Origin: an uncultured Ruminococcus sp.
GTDB taxonomy: Bacteria; Bacillota; Clostridia; Oscillospirales; Ruminococcaceae
Length of the DNA stretch: 50,042 nucleotides
Assembly (NCBI GenBank): GCA_902787365.1
Contig: CADAGC010000017.1
Coordinates: 1 to 50,042 of the forward strand
Direction of reading: 5' to 3'
In this document: positions 24,452 to 33,638 of the stretch, in pieces
Position numbering within the stretch: position 1 is the stretch's first letter
Layout: each line of letters begins with the position of its first letter
Translations under genes and position numbers: made by a program
The notes under the pieces: generated by a model
What the model saw: only the letters and a program-made list of their open reading frames with translations
The model's database searches: none
What the model was told of the DNA's origin: nothing

Positions 24452-25315
24452 ATGAAGAAGATAATTTCAGGCAAGGTAAGAGAGGTCTATGAGACCGATA
24501 ACGGCGAGCTTATCATGGTAACTACCGACAGAATATCGGCATTTGACGTTATACTTGATTCTTATATCACCGATAAGGGCAAGGCTCTCAATCAGATAGC
24601 GCTCTACTGGTTTGACCTTACAAAAGACATCGTGCCCAATCACATAATCACGGACGATCTTTCAAAGATGCCCGCAGAGATAGCACAGGATAAGGAGCAG
24701 TATCAGGGCAGAACTATAATGACCAAGAAGCTTAAGATGCTCCCTTATGAGTTCATCGTAAGAGGCTATATGTTCGGCAGTATGTGGGGCGAATATCAGA
24801 AGACAAAGACTTTCTGCGGCCAGCCTGTTGAGGGCGAGTATCAGCTTGCACAGAAGCTTGCAGCACCTATGGTGACACCCTCTGTCAAGAACAGCGAGGG
24901 TCACGATGAAAATATAACAATGGACAGACTCAGAGCAGAGATAGGCACAGAGGAAGCCGACAGAATTGCTGACATCTGCGTTAAGATCTACAACAAGTGC
25001 TATGAAGACGCACAGAAGAAGGGTCTTATAATCGCAGACACTAAGTTTGAGTTCGGCTATGACGAGAACGGCGTTCTCACCCTCGGTGATGAGGTAATGA
25101 CTCCCGATTCAAGCCGTTTCTGGGCTGCTGAGGACTACAAGACAGGCGTTTCGCCCAGATCTTACGACAAGCAGTTCGTTCGTGACTGGCTTATCGAAAA
25201 GGGCCTTAACGGCGTAACTCCCGCTCCCAAGCTCCCCGATGAGATCGTTGAAAAGACAGCCGCTCTCTACAAAGAGTGCTACACCAAGATTACAGGCAGA
25301 GACAGCTACAGATAA
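24452..25315 (+). CDS. purC: SAICAR synthetase
   Basis: 287 residues from ATG 24452. It catalyses ATP-dependent joining of aspartate to CAIR in purine synthesis. Recognisable motifs are SGKVREVYE at the N-terminus (phosphate and ATP contact), TTDRISAFDV, ARG-type YEFIVRGYMFGSMW, and the C-terminal IADTKFEFGYDENG and DEVMTPDSSRFW segments, all typical of PurC. It is monocistronic, with its own promoter and terminator; the other pur genes are not in this window. Length agrees with the longer SAICAR synthetase form. Confidence 0.97.
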   Translation: MKKIISGKVREVYETDNGELIMVTTDRISAFDVILDSYITDKGKALNQIALYWFDLTKDIVPNHIITDDLSKMPAEIAQDKEQYQGRTIMTKKLKMLPYEFIVRGYMFGSMWGEYQKTKTFCGQPVEGEYQLAQKLAAPMVTPSVKNSEGHDENITMDRLRAEIGTEEADRIADICVKIYNKCYEDAQKKGLIIADTKFEFGYDENGVLTLGDEVMTPDSSRFWAAEDYKTGVSPRSYDKQFVRDWLIEKGLNGVTPAPKLPDEIVEKTAALYKECYTKITGRDSYR

Positions 25316-25332
25316 TCTAAACTATACCAATA

Positions 25333-25364
25333 AGAGGTATCGCTTGCGTGCGGTACCTCTTTTT
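25333..25364 (+). terminator. Terminator after purC
   Basis: AGAGGTATCGC (25333-25343) and GCGGTACCTCT (25350-25360) form an 11-pair stem with one mismatch, then TTTTT. Confidence 0.88.
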
Positions 25365-25378
25365 GTATGAAAAAATAT

Positions 25379-25401
25379 CCCCGACACATTAAGCATCGGG
25401 G
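25379..25401 (-). terminator. Terminator after dockerin protein gene
   Basis: On the minus strand CCCCGA and TCGGGG close an 11-base loop, followed by ATATTTTTTCA. It faces the purC terminator in the convergent gap. Confidence 0.85.
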
Positions 25402-25410
25402 ATAGGGAAG

Positions 25411-28400
25411 CTATTTAAGCGTTACTTTCCATTTTGCAAGATATTGCTTTAGCAGAGTGAGATCCTTGATGTTGACCTCACCGTCGCCCGTGACATCAGC
25501 ATTAGACTTGTTGATGTTCACTTTCCACTTTGCAAGATATTGCTTTAGCAGGGTAACGTCCTTGATGTTGACCTCTCCGTCGCCGTTGACATCGCCCGGC
25601 TTGCGTGTTACAAGCTTCGGAATGTCGGTCACGTCCTTGGTCTGTGTGGTGAACGACTTGTCATCGAATGTCGCCGTGTAGGTAGTAACACCCATAGCTG
25701 TTGCCGTTGCAGCGGTCTTTACCTTTGAGGTTATCTTGCCCTGCTCGGTGATAGTGTCGCCGCAGGTCGAGCATTTGCCCGTCGCAGTACACTTCTTGCC
25801 GTCAGCCGTCCATGTGTAGGTGGGCTTTGCAAAGGTGTGTGTCTTCTGCGGTATCACATCAGTCTTGGTCGCCTTGCAGACAGTGCAGGTGACTGTCTTT
25901 CTGCCCGAAGCCTTGCAGGTCGCCGCCGATGTGACAACGCCGCTGTTCCATTTGTGGCCTGCGGGCTTTTCGCTCTCGCCCTTTCTTACGATCGTGTCGC
26001 AGTCGGGGCAGTAGTAATCGCCTGAGTTGCCTGCCGTGGTGCAGGTTGCAGTAGACTTGTTTATCACCTTGAGATTTTTGTGATATTTCTGAAGTTCATC
26101 AAAGTTCATTCCTGATGTGTTTACATCAAAATATATATTTTCCAAGCAATTTCGGCATTTATAATACTCTGTAATAGGGTGGTTTGCATCGGTGCATGCC
26201 ATCGCACCATAGTGCCTCATATTGCTTGAGCCGATAGTGTGCAGGCTTTCCCACGGAATCCTTTTGCCTCTTTCAACAAGCAAGCCGCATTTTTCGCATA
26301 TCGTGTCTGCCGCATTGCCGTCTACGTGGTTGACGCAGTCAGGGGCGTGGTAGCATCTTGCTATGACCTTTTCTTTGCCGCTATTGGTTGTTGTTACTAC
26401 ATCGCCGTTAGAGTTCTTTTCGATAGGCTTGCCTGTAGTAGTATTAGTCGGCAGCAGATAGTTTACACCTAATGCCTTGCCGTGGCCTGTTTTGGGCAGC
26501 ACTTTGCCGTAATCAAGCACCTTGCCGCAGGCTTTGCAGATCGTATCGCCCGAGTATCCGTCCTTTGTGCAGGTGGCGTCTACCGCATTTACTTTGAAAC
26601 GCAGATTTGAGATGGTTCTGGGGTGTTTGCATTCAGTAAATGTCTGATGGATCTCTATTTTGCCCGCGCCGTATACAGTACTGTTAACGACCCATGATCT
26701 GACATTGGGATCGTTTATGGTCTGAGTGAGCTTATAATATGAATCAAATGTTTTCTGATCAAGGCTGTACCAAACTATCTCCCAGCCCGTCTGTACCTTG
26801 TTTTCTACCTTAGTGGGGGTGAAGTATACAGTCTCGCCGTTTTTGACAAGAGTATTGGGGCCTGTGCAGTCGTAGTATTCTACAGGGTGATAGTTCATGC
26901 TCCATTCGATCACGTGGCCCTTTCCGTCGGTGGCATTCTGTATATAGCCACAGTCAGCACACCTGCGTTGTATAGCAGCTGTATCGCCCGATTTCATAGG
27001 TGGGTTATCAGCACCCTCCCACGGGCCGAAGTTGTGCGGCTCACGCACCTTTACAGGTTTTTTGAAGCAGCCGTCGCAGTAGCACCAGCCTGTGTGGGAG
27101 TTCCAGTCAGCTTTCCATACGTTGCCGTATTTATCAGTACACTCGCCCTTGTAGTTGGTGTAGCCTATATATTTATCTGATAGGTTGTAGTCCCAGTTTT
27201 CGGGGTCTGTGCCGGGGTTGAATTCTTCGCCAAAGTGGTTATCGTCCTGATAATAGCCTGTACCGTTGAAGAACGGTCTCATCTGCTCCGCATGGTTGTG
27301 GATATACACTTCATCGGCATACTTACATACCGTACAGGTCTGTGAACGGTAGGTGTGAGCAGCGTTTTCCCATACCCAGTTGTCATACTCGTGGGGCATA
27401 AGCTCTGTGTCTTCGCAGTCCATACCGTGGCAAGTCATATAGTGCCCCGAAGCAGTCGGGTTAAGATCTTCGGTAAATATCGTGTAGCAATGCTTTACAG
27501 TAAGTTTGGCAGCATTTGTCCATTTGGTGTTCTTGCCGTCTGAAATAAGGCATCTGACATATATGGTCTTGCCGCAGTCATCAGGCTCAATGCCAAGCCT
27601 GAGCATTGATGTCGCAGTACCTTTCTGACCAAGGTTATTGTCAGTAAGGTATTTCTTTGCTTTGCGTAAGCTTTCAAACTCGCTGTCCGAACCTGAATCA
27701 TAGCTCTTGTACCAGCGGTAGGTCAGATTCTGACCCTGTGCTGTAACAGTAAACTTGACAAGATTATTGCTGTAGCTCCACTCGCTGTCAGCCTTTGCAT
27801 TCTTATCGGTTACATCAGCTACAGCGTCCTTGGGCTGAGTGGTAATGGTTATGGGCATATCTTTTGAATAGCCGCAGACGGTGCAGTTGCCGTTCTTGTC
27901 AAGAGTGTGTGCAGCCTTGCTCGTGTAGTGAGCTGACTCGTCGCAGTATTTGCATTCTTTAAAGTGGTATGAAGCATTGAAACTCCATGTGTTTGCAGGG
28001 GTGGCTGTGTGGCCGTCAATGTAGCCTGCGTGGTAGGCCTTGAAGTGCTCGTCCCATTCATCACTTTTAACGCAGACGGGAGTTCTGCAATCGCAGCCCT
28101 CGTTGCGGCTTACCTCAGCGCAGCACTCTTCGCACAGGCCGCAGTCGTCACACTTGTCAACTTCACCGAAGCAGACACCGCAGTTAGCGCAGATGTGCTC
28201 GTCATCAACTTCAAGATAGCACAGCTCGCCGCAGGAGCAGCCTAAGTCCTCAGCCTCAACAAGGCAGCAGTCCTTGCACAGGCCGCAGTTGTCGCAGACC
28301 TCGCCTACAGTTTCAAGGCAGCTGTCGCAGTTTGCGCAGAAGTGTGAGTTATAGTCGGGGTCTTCGCAGCACATACCGCAGTCGGGGCACTGGTTCTCCT

Positions 28401-29037
28401 CGCAGCAGCTCTCGCAAAGACCGCAGTATTCGCAGGGCTCTGCATCGCTGTCATAGAAGCATACCTCTTCGCAGTTGGGGCAAAGCTCACACTCGTTCAG
28501 GCAGTGCTTGCCCTCGGCAGGGCATCTGTCATACTGGCAGTCGCCGCATTCGGGGCAGTGAGCTGCACAGCCGCTGCAAAGATTACAGTCGCCGCAGATG
28601 AACTTGTTGCCGTCTTCATCTTCTTCGCAGCAATCGTTGCACAGACCGCACTCCTGACACAGCATATCCTGGTCGTTGCAGAAGCACTTGCCGCAGTCTT
28701 TACAATGCAGTCCCTCATCCTTTAAGCAATCGCCGCAGTAGATCGTACCTGTCGCAGCGCAGGCATCAGGGTCGCCTGCATCCCATACAGTACAGCAGGT
28801 GCCGCAGACATCGCAGTGCAGCTCTTCAAGAGAGGCAATACACTCATCGCAGCAGCCGCACTCATCGCACAGATCACTTTCTTCATATAGCTCCTGACAC
28901 AGCATACAGATCTCTTTGCCTTCAAGGTCATCAGCGTGCGCTGTCAGCGTACCATTCGGCAGCACGCCGCTGAATATGCTGAGCGCCAACACAAGTGATG
29001 TTAAAACACTCAGCAGCCGTTTTTTGGTTTTCTTCAT
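25411..29037 (-). CDS. Secreted cysteine-rich protein with C-terminal dockerin
   Basis: 1208 residues from ATG 29037, after AAAGGAGGAAAAAG; the extra codons up to 29094 lack a ribosome site. A Sec signal peptide covers about residues 1-36 (RLLSVLTSLVLALSIFSG, ending near AHADD). A cysteine array follows (about 42-335), with CxxC, CxxCC and CGxC knuckles: about 67 cysteines by my count. Then come an Ig-like unit (TITTQPKDAVADV...YRWYKS), several spaced GYSGDTICKACG-type knuckles, and a dockerin in the last ~62 residues with two calcium loops (DVNGDGEVNIKD and DVTGDGEVNIKD), each followed by LLKQYLAKWKV. The dockerin would bind a cohesin, placing the protein in or near a cellulosome. No glycoside hydrolase domain is visible. 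Confidence 0.9.
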   Translation of the reverse strand: MKKTKKRLLSVLTSLVLALSIFSGVLPNGTLTAHADDLEGKEICMLCQELYEESDLCDECGCCDECIASLEELHCDVCGTCCTVWDAGDPDACAATGTIYCGDCLKDEGLHCKDCGKCFCNDQDMLCQECGLCNDCCEEDEDGNKFICGDCNLCSGCAAHCPECGDCQYDRCPAEGKHCLNECELCPNCEEVCFYDSDAEPCEYCGLCESCCEENQCPDCGMCCEDPDYNSHFCANCDSCLETVGEVCDNCGLCKDCCLVEAEDLGCSCGELCYLEVDDEHICANCGVCFGEVDKCDDCGLCEECCAEVSRNEGCDCRTPVCVKSDEWDEHFKAYHAGYIDGHTATPANTWSFNASYHFKECKYCDESAHYTSKAAHTLDKNGNCTVCGYSKDMPITITTQPKDAVADVTDKNAKADSEWSYSNNLVKFTVTAQGQNLTYRWYKSYDSGSDSEFESLRKAKKYLTDNNLGQKGTATSMLRLGIEPDDCGKTIYVRCLISDGKNTKWTNAAKLTVKHCYTIFTEDLNPTASGHYMTCHGMDCEDTELMPHEYDNWVWENAAHTYRSQTCTVCKYADEVYIHNHAEQMRPFFNGTGYYQDDNHFGEEFNPGTDPENWDYNLSDKYIGYTNYKGECTDKYGNVWKADWNSHTGWCYCDGCFKKPVKVREPHNFGPWEGADNPPMKSGDTAAIQRRCADCGYIQNATDGKGHVIEWSMNYHPVEYYDCTGPNTLVKNGETVYFTPTKVENKVQTGWEIVWYSLDQKTFDSYYKLTQTINDPNVRSWVVNSTVYGAGKIEIHQTFTECKHPRTISNLRFKVNAVDATCTKDGYSGDTICKACGKVLDYGKVLPKTGHGKALGVNYLLPTNTTTGKPIEKNSNGDVVTTTNSGKEKVIARCYHAPDCVNHVDGNAADTICEKCGLLVERGKRIPWESLHTIGSSNMRHYGAMACTDANHPITEYYKCRNCLENIYFDVNTSGMNFDELQKYHKNLKVINKSTATCTTAGNSGDYYCPDCDTIVRKGESEKPAGHKWNSGVVTSAATCKASGRKTVTCTVCKATKTDVIPQKTHTFAKPTYTWTADGKKCTATGKCSTCGDTITEQGKITSKVKTAATATAMGVTTYTATFDDKSFTTQTKDVTDIPKLVTRKPGDVNGDGEVNIKDVTLLKQYLAKWKVNINKSNADVTGDGEVNIKDLTLLKQYLAKWKVTLK

Positions 29038-29098
29038 CTTTTTCCTCCTTTGTTTATATTCGCCAAATTTGATAATAAATATATATTTAGCCATTATA

Positions 29099-29127
29099 AT
29101 TTTACCATATATTTAGATTTTAGTCAA
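29099..29127 (-). promoter_or_regulatory. Promoter of dockerin protein gene
   Basis: Minus strand TTGACT (29127-29122), 17-base spacer, TAAAAT (29104-29099), about 62 bases before the start codon. Confidence 0.65.
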
Positions 29128-29165
29128 TAGTAAAATATTCTTATTATCCCACAAAAAGCAACAAA

Positions 29166-29194
29166 AAAGCCGAGGTATGAAGCACCTCGGCTTT
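29166..29194 (-). terminator. Bidirectional-type terminator after radical SAM gene
   Basis: AAAGCCGAGGT (29166-29176) and ACCTCGGCTTT (29184-29194), perfect 11-pair stem with short loop. On the minus strand it is followed by TTTTG, so it ends the radical SAM transcript. Confidence 0.88.
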
Positions 29195-29208
29195 ATCTGT
29201 CAAGTCGG

Positions 29209-30303
29209 TCATTCTTTATTTAAAAGCGAGCGCACAAGCTCACGCTTTTCATATAAAACGCACCCGCCCTCGTGGTCGTCAAGCAGTATATCGCCGCTTC
29301 GCAAAGCCGTAAATAGGGGAGAGCGCATAGCCTCACGCAGCGAGGTGTCCTTAACATTCACATCGCAAAACGGCGAGAATGGACAAGGCTCTGCACCGCC
29401 GTGAGAGTTGATGTGGAAGAACCCTCTGCCTGCCGCCACGCAGCCGCCCGAGGACTTCTCATCGCCCGGGAATGATATGAACACGACCTCTTTGCGCTCG
29501 TCACGCAGACGGACTAAGGCGTCGGTGAGGTAGTCACGCTCCTTGTCAGTCGGTGCAAGGGGAGAGCTGTCTTCTGAAACGGGCACATACTCAACGTATA
29601 TTATCGCCTTGCAGCCCCTTTGCGAAAGGCTGTCAAGTAACGGCGCAGACGTGACCTCTTTGTAATTCTCGGTGGTAACTGTGACTGATGCGCCGAAAAT
29701 AAGCCCACGCTTTTTGAACTCGTCCATATTCTTAACAAGGCGGTCATAGACGCCGCTGCCACGGCGGCTGTCGGTCAGCTCACGCCCGCCCTCTATGCTC
29801 ATAACTGGCAGCAAATTGCGGCATTTGTCAAGCAGGGCGAAATATTCCTCGTCTATATAAGTGCCGTTAGTGAATATCGGGAATAGTATATCCCGCACGG
29901 TGCCTGCTTTCTCGATAACGCCACGCCTTATCATAGGTTCGCCGCCTGCAAGCAGTATAAAGCATATCCCCAGCCTGCCTGCTTCTTCAAATATCCTAAG
30001 CCATTCATCATCGGTCAGCTGGCTGACTGGCTCGGTGTCGGCGGTGGCGCTGCTGCACCTTGAATAGCACCCAGCACAATGCAGGTTGCACTTGCTGGTT
30101 ATGCTCGCTATCAGAAAGGGCGGAATGTGTTCGCCATTATCCTCAAAAGCCCTGCGCCGCTTTGATGCCGCCCTGCTCGCTATTGCAAATTTCGCCATAA
30201 ATGCCGATTCTTTCGGGTTTTTAAGCGTTGCCCTGAGTGCGTCGGTCACAACTCTCTCTACGCCCTTTGCCATGTATTCGTGTATATCAAATGCTTTTTC
30301 CAT
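29209..30303 (-). CDS. Radical SAM enzyme, SPASM-like
   Basis: 364 residues from ATG 30303, after ACAGGAG; the frame continues to 30414 with no ribosome site. The cluster motif CxxxCxxC is at Cys72, Cys76 and Cys79 (SKCNLHCAGC). LLAGGEPMIR is the GGE motif that contacts SAM, and FTNGTYI matches the beta-strand after it. The C-terminal part has Cys residues in GGCVAAGRGFFHINSHGG, EPCPFSPFC and GGCVLYE, consistent with auxiliary Fe-S ligands of SPASM or twitch domains. The substrate is unknown. No precursor peptide lies directly adjacent, though a Nif11-like peptide is 3.5 kb away. It is monocistronic. Confidence 0.85.
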   Translation of the reverse strand: MEKAFDIHEYMAKGVERVVTDALRATLKNPKESAFMAKFAIASRAASKRRRAFEDNGEHIPPFLIASITSKCNLHCAGCYSRCSSATADTEPVSQLTDDEWLRIFEEAGRLGICFILLAGGEPMIRRGVIEKAGTVRDILFPIFTNGTYIDEEYFALLDKCRNLLPVMSIEGGRELTDSRRGSGVYDRLVKNMDEFKKRGLIFGASVTVTTENYKEVTSAPLLDSLSQRGCKAIIYVEYVPVSEDSSPLAPTDKERDYLTDALVRLRDERKEVVFISFPGDEKSSGGCVAAGRGFFHINSHGGAEPCPFSPFCDVNVKDTSLREAMRSPLFTALRSGDILLDDHEGGCVLYEKRELVRSLLNKE

Positions 30304-30406
30304 ACTGTTCTCCTGTGATTTTCGGGTCTGTGGTGTTTTATCTATTTTAACATATTCTTGCCTTTGAGTCAATCCCACAGTGATTTGGGATTTTTTACAT
30401 TTTTTT

Positions 30407-30435
30407 GCACCCATGTCGCAATTTTGGGGGTATTA
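30407..30435 (+). promoter_or_regulatory. Shared regulon promoter element, site D
   Basis: TTTGCACCC (GCACC at 30407-30411) and GGGGGTATTAC (GGGTATTA at 30428-30435), 21 bp apart, 64 bases before ATG 30492. The following TTACGGAA is identical to site F. Confidence 0.75.
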
Positions 30436-30491
30436 CTTACGGAACGCCTGAAAAAGGGCATGACAACGATATTTTTTAGGAGGAATCAATT

Positions 30492-32309
30492 ATGCCTTAC
30501 ACCTATGATGAATTTATACAGAAGACAAAGAAGCTTAGTGATGCTCAGCGTGAAGCGTTAAGAGCATTTTCAATGATGGCCGGAAAGGTCCCGTTTAATA
30601 ATACTCTCAAATATTCCAGCGAAGGCCTCAAGTATAACAACGAGGATTTTTTGAAATTCACAAAAGAAGGTGAAGCGTATACTACAGAGCTTAAAAAAAT
30701 ACTGCCCCCCTTTATCGGCGATAACATTAAGAATATATCTGATGATGTAAAGCCCGATGACAAGCAAATCTATGAAAACGAGCTTAAAAACCTTATGGCG
30801 TTTGTGTCATATATGGAACAGGGCAATAACTTCAATAAGTTTATGGATACCGCCATGTATGAGAATGGCAGGCTCATGGGGAATGACGCAAAGACTTACT
30901 TTGACCTTTTAACTGTTCTCAATGACGCATTCGGCGCAGGAATAAACATTGATGCCCACAGGCAGAAGCACGCAGATTATATTGCAGCAAGCAGACAGAA
31001 AAAGGCAGAGCAGCTTAAGGACGACGGCTGGGAAATTTCAGAGAAGCCCGCAGAGCCTGAGCTCACGATAGAGCAGAAGACAAAGCGGCTTGAAAAAGAT
31101 GAGGAAGTCATATTACCGCAGTATAACAGAACATTTAAAGATTATAAGGATTCCAAGCTTTTTGGCCGTGGCAGCGACCAGTTTGATGATGTAGGCACAG
31201 CCATGGAAGAGCTTAAAAGTGAAATAATCCGTCTTTACACATATCAGTACAGAATGCGGTCGGGCGAGTACGGCAACCCGTCTTTAGAGAACTTTGAGTC
31301 ATTGAGGACTGATATAGAGAATGTAAACAAGGCTGTTGAAAAGCTTAAGACCGCTGTAAATGCTTACTATGACCATAAAAAGACCGACGGCAAGAATCAG
31401 TGGAACGAGGATACAAGCAAGATAAAGAACAAGAACGCAAGAAAGCGTATCGAAGCCGTTAAGGACTGTGAGCATTTTGCAGACCTTGTATCGGAGATCA
31501 TGACAAGGAAATCTGAGATAATAGATACTCACTATGAGATACAAAAGACCAGCAATAAGGTACTTGATCGTTTCCAAAAGGAGATAGAGGAGGAGAATAA
31601 AGCACAAAACGAGCTTCAATTCGAGATAAACGGCCAGCCGCTCAACATCGACGAGCAGCCTAAGGTCGAGGAAGTCAAGGCCGAAGCACCTGCTAATGAT
31701 AAGTTCATCATAAACGAGCCTGAGAAGAAAGACCCTGAGGTCATAGACATCAACGAATATGATGACCCGAGAATACCTAACAAGGAAGAGCCAGTAAAGG
31801 AAGAGCCTGCTAAGGACGATACCAATTATGATTTCACTATCTCCGGCAAGGATTACGAGAAGTTCACAGAAGCTGTTAAGTATGAAAGAGATGCGATACA
31901 GCAGGCGCTCAACGAGATGAAGCAAAACGGCAACAAGCTCAACACAAAGGCAAAGAACACTATCAAGCTTGCACTTGGCGCCGTAATAGCAACAAGCGTT
32001 ATTGCCGACACTGGCAAGATGGCACTTGATGATGAAAACTTCGGCCGTGAAAAGAGAGCGCAGGCACAGACTCTTGCAGGCAGCAAGTCGCCCCTTTCCA
32101 CAATGGTAAGCAACTGCACCACAGTTGAGGAGCTCGAGCAGCTTTCGCAGAAGGCATTCACAAGAAACGGCAACGGGCTTAAGTTTGAATTCTTAAGCCA
32201 CAAGAGCCCGAGCGTCACCAAGAGCTTTATCGACAAAAACCCCGAAATGGCAAAGGAACTTGGCACAGGCGAGCCTGTTTCCAAGCAGCGCATAATAAAG
32301 CTTCAGTAA
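30492..32309 (+). CDS. Large helical protein, paralog family member D
   Basis: 605 residues from ATG 30492 after AGGAGG. It looks like a single-module version of member C. The N-terminal module begins MPYTYDEFIQKTKKL and ends FGAGINIDAHRQKHADY (about residues 1-165). The central module has LFGRGSDQFDDVGTAMEEL (about 220) and KNKNARKRIEAVKD (about 315). An acidic, Pro-containing linker with KEEPVKEEPAKDD follows (about 375-445), then the C-terminal domain with YEKFTEAVKYERDAIQQAL and RNGNGLKFEFLSH (about 448-575). No signal peptide or membrane helix. The full order matches C, so these two are the closest pair. Function unknown. Confidence 0.88.
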   Translation: MPYTYDEFIQKTKKLSDAQREALRAFSMMAGKVPFNNTLKYSSEGLKYNNEDFLKFTKEGEAYTTELKKILPPFIGDNIKNISDDVKPDDKQIYENELKNLMAFVSYMEQGNNFNKFMDTAMYENGRLMGNDAKTYFDLLTVLNDAFGAGINIDAHRQKHADYIAASRQKKAEQLKDDGWEISEKPAEPELTIEQKTKRLEKDEEVILPQYNRTFKDYKDSKLFGRGSDQFDDVGTAMEELKSEIIRLYTYQYRMRSGEYGNPSLENFESLRTDIENVNKAVEKLKTAVNAYYDHKKTDGKNQWNEDTSKIKNKNARKRIEAVKDCEHFADLVSEIMTRKSEIIDTHYEIQKTSNKVLDRFQKEIEEENKAQNELQFEINGQPLNIDEQPKVEEVKAEAPANDKFIINEPEKKDPEVIDINEYDDPRIPNKEEPVKEEPAKDDTNYDFTISGKDYEKFTEAVKYERDAIQQALNEMKQNGNKLNTKAKNTIKLALGAVIATSVIADTGKMALDDENFGREKRAQAQTLAGSKSPLSTMVSNCTTVEELEQLSQKAFTRNGNGLKFEFLSHKSPSVTKSFIDKNPEMAKELGTGEPVSKQRIIKLQ

Positions 32310-32321
32310 TAACAAAGCTAA

Positions 32322-32352
32322 ACCCCTGTATTGCACTAAGCAGTACGGGGGT
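32322..32352 (+). terminator. Terminator after family member D
   Basis: ACCCCTGTA (32322-32330) and TACGGGGGT (32344-32352), one mismatch, followed by GATTATTTT. Confidence 0.75.
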
Positions 32353-32359
32353 GATTATT

Positions 32360-32861
32360 TTATGCATCGAGCCTTTGCCTTTCAACAAGCTGCGCAAAAT
32401 AGCCGCCTTTGGCTATCAGCTCGTCATAGCTGCCCTGCTCGGTAACGCTTCCGACGTCAAGAACGATTATCCTGTCACAATGGCGTATCGTCGAGAGCCT
32501 GTGAGCGATGACTATGCGTGTGCAGCCCATTTTGTCGAGCGACCGGCTGACCTGCTGCTGGGTCTTGTTGTCAAGCGCCGAGGTCGCCTCATCAAACATA
32601 AGGATCCTGGGCTTTGGTGCTATCGCACGGTTATCATAAGCCGCTGCTTCTGCCCGTCCTTGAGACTGCCACACGGTCGGTGATAGTTTCGAGGTTGCCG
32701 ACCATACTCCAAACAAAAAGCCCAGCAAGCAGTATTATCACCGCCGCAAGAATTACCCATACCCCTATGTTTGTCACCTTAAGATAATCGGTGAGCTGCT
32801 CGGGTGAGGATATGCGTTCAAGCGATCTCTGTCTGAAAATACTCGGCTTTTGCTCCGACAT
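32360..32861 (-). pseudogene. Fused remnants of NHLP-type HlyD secretion protein and ABC exporter
   Basis: ATG 32861 (ribosome site AGGTGG) begins an N-terminus typical of the HlyD-like protein of NHLP bacteriocin systems: SIFRQRSLERISSPEQLTDYL, then one membrane helix. After about 60 residues the sequence becomes the nucleotide-binding domain of an ABC exporter. LKDGQKQRLMI corresponds to the signature. A one-base loss near 32640 then shifts the frame to RAIAPKPRILMFDEATSALD, the D-loop and TRIVIAHRLSTI, ending GGYFAQLVERQRLDA at 32360. Thus most of the secretion protein and the N-terminal membrane (and any peptidase) part of the exporter are gone, and the remainder is frameshifted. Not functional. 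Confidence 0.8.
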
Positions 32862-32879
32862 GGTCTGTTCCACCTATCA

Positions 32880-33176
32880 TCATACGATATTGAGAAAATC
32901 TACAAACCCCGTTACCTCAAAAATATCAAGTATATCGGGGCAGGCGTTTTTAACGAGCATCTCGCCGCTTTCCTCCATTGCCTTCATAGCACCAAGAAGA
33001 ACACGAAGCCCTGCACTTGATATATACTCAAGCCCTTCAAGGTCGAATATCAGCTTTTCTGTCGCTTCAAGCTCAGGCTCAAGCTGCTCTTCAAGCTCGG
33101 GCGAGGTCAGCGTGTCAAGACGGCCTTCTAAAGCAACCGTCAGTTCTTTTTCATTCCTTGTCATCGTTATTTTCAT
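32880..33176 (-). CDS. STAS-domain anti-sigma-factor antagonist
   Basis: 98 residues from ATG 33176. It has the SpoIIAA/RsbV fold pattern: a beta strand with LTVALEGRLDTLTSPELEEQL, then LIFDLEGLEYISSAGLRVLLGAM, in which Ser54 aligns with the phosphorylated serine of SpoIIAA and RsbV. Such proteins bind an anti-sigma kinase and free a SigB- or SigF-type sigma factor. The start overlaps the end of the upstream (frameshifted) gene by 26 bases, and the gene is 18 bases before the HlyD remnant. STAS genes accompany some NHLP export clusters. No kinase partner is seen in this window. Confidence 0.88.
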   Translation of the reverse strand: MKITMTRNEKELTVALEGRLDTLTSPELEEQLEPELEATEKLIFDLEGLEYISSAGLRVLLGAMKAMEESGEMLVKNACPDILDIFEVTGFVDFLNIV

Positions 33177-33590
33177 ATTTGTATCCTCCTTTTATCTGCT
33201 CTACCATACCGTCTATCCCGATATGACACATATGCTTTATTCTCTCGCAGGCGGTCAGGCTTTTGAACTCCTCGCTGAGTGACCATTCTTCAAGACCCAA
33301 GGCCGCCTGTTTTGTAAGTTCTCTCACAGCCTGCCGAACTTTGGGTGACAGCCCGCCCGTGTAAAAATCAAGCCTGTTGCCGCCGCCTTCTGTCACACCC
33401 ATAAACCGCAGAAACCACTCCGCCTTGTAAAAGCCGAAAGTGCGGCAAGCTTTTTCCATACGCAGATATAGTCGCTGCTTTCGGAGTTAAGCTCTTTAGC
33501 ACCCTCAAAGCGGTTTTGCGTATATGCCCTCAGCTCTTCCGCCTCAATTGGGGAGAGGCCGTATTTGCTTATCAGTCTTTCTAAAAACAT
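33151..33590 (-). pseudogene. Frameshifted hypothetical gene upstream of STAS gene
   Basis: Two minus-strand frames overlap end to end: 33590 to about 33440 (MFLERLISKYGLSPIEAEEL...SDYICVW) and about 33460 to 33151 (CRTFGFYKAEWFLRFMG...KHMCHIGIDGMVEQIKGG). Joined near 33440-33460 they make one protein of about 145 residues, helical with no known motif. Neither frame has its own convincing start except the first. The likely cause is a single-base indel. The gene would be the first of a minus-strand operon with the STAS gene and the export remnant. I do not recognise the family. Confidence 0.55.
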
Positions 33591-33629
33591 AATCTTTAAA
33601 AAAGCCTTTCGTGTGGAGTTGCCTATATT

Positions 33630-33638
33630 ATTATACCA
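33630..33638 (-). promoter_or_regulatory. Extended -10 promoter of the decayed export operon
   Basis: Minus strand TGGTATAAT (33638-33630), about 40 bases before ATG 33590; the -35 region is poor. The 33591-33836 interval otherwise holds only the peptide-gene terminator. Confidence 0.5.

Noticed and set aside
32634-32861. Intact small membrane protein from the HlyD-like start
   Set aside because: Its N-terminus is the conserved start of a much longer secretion protein and the tail is ABC-exporter sequence read out of frame.
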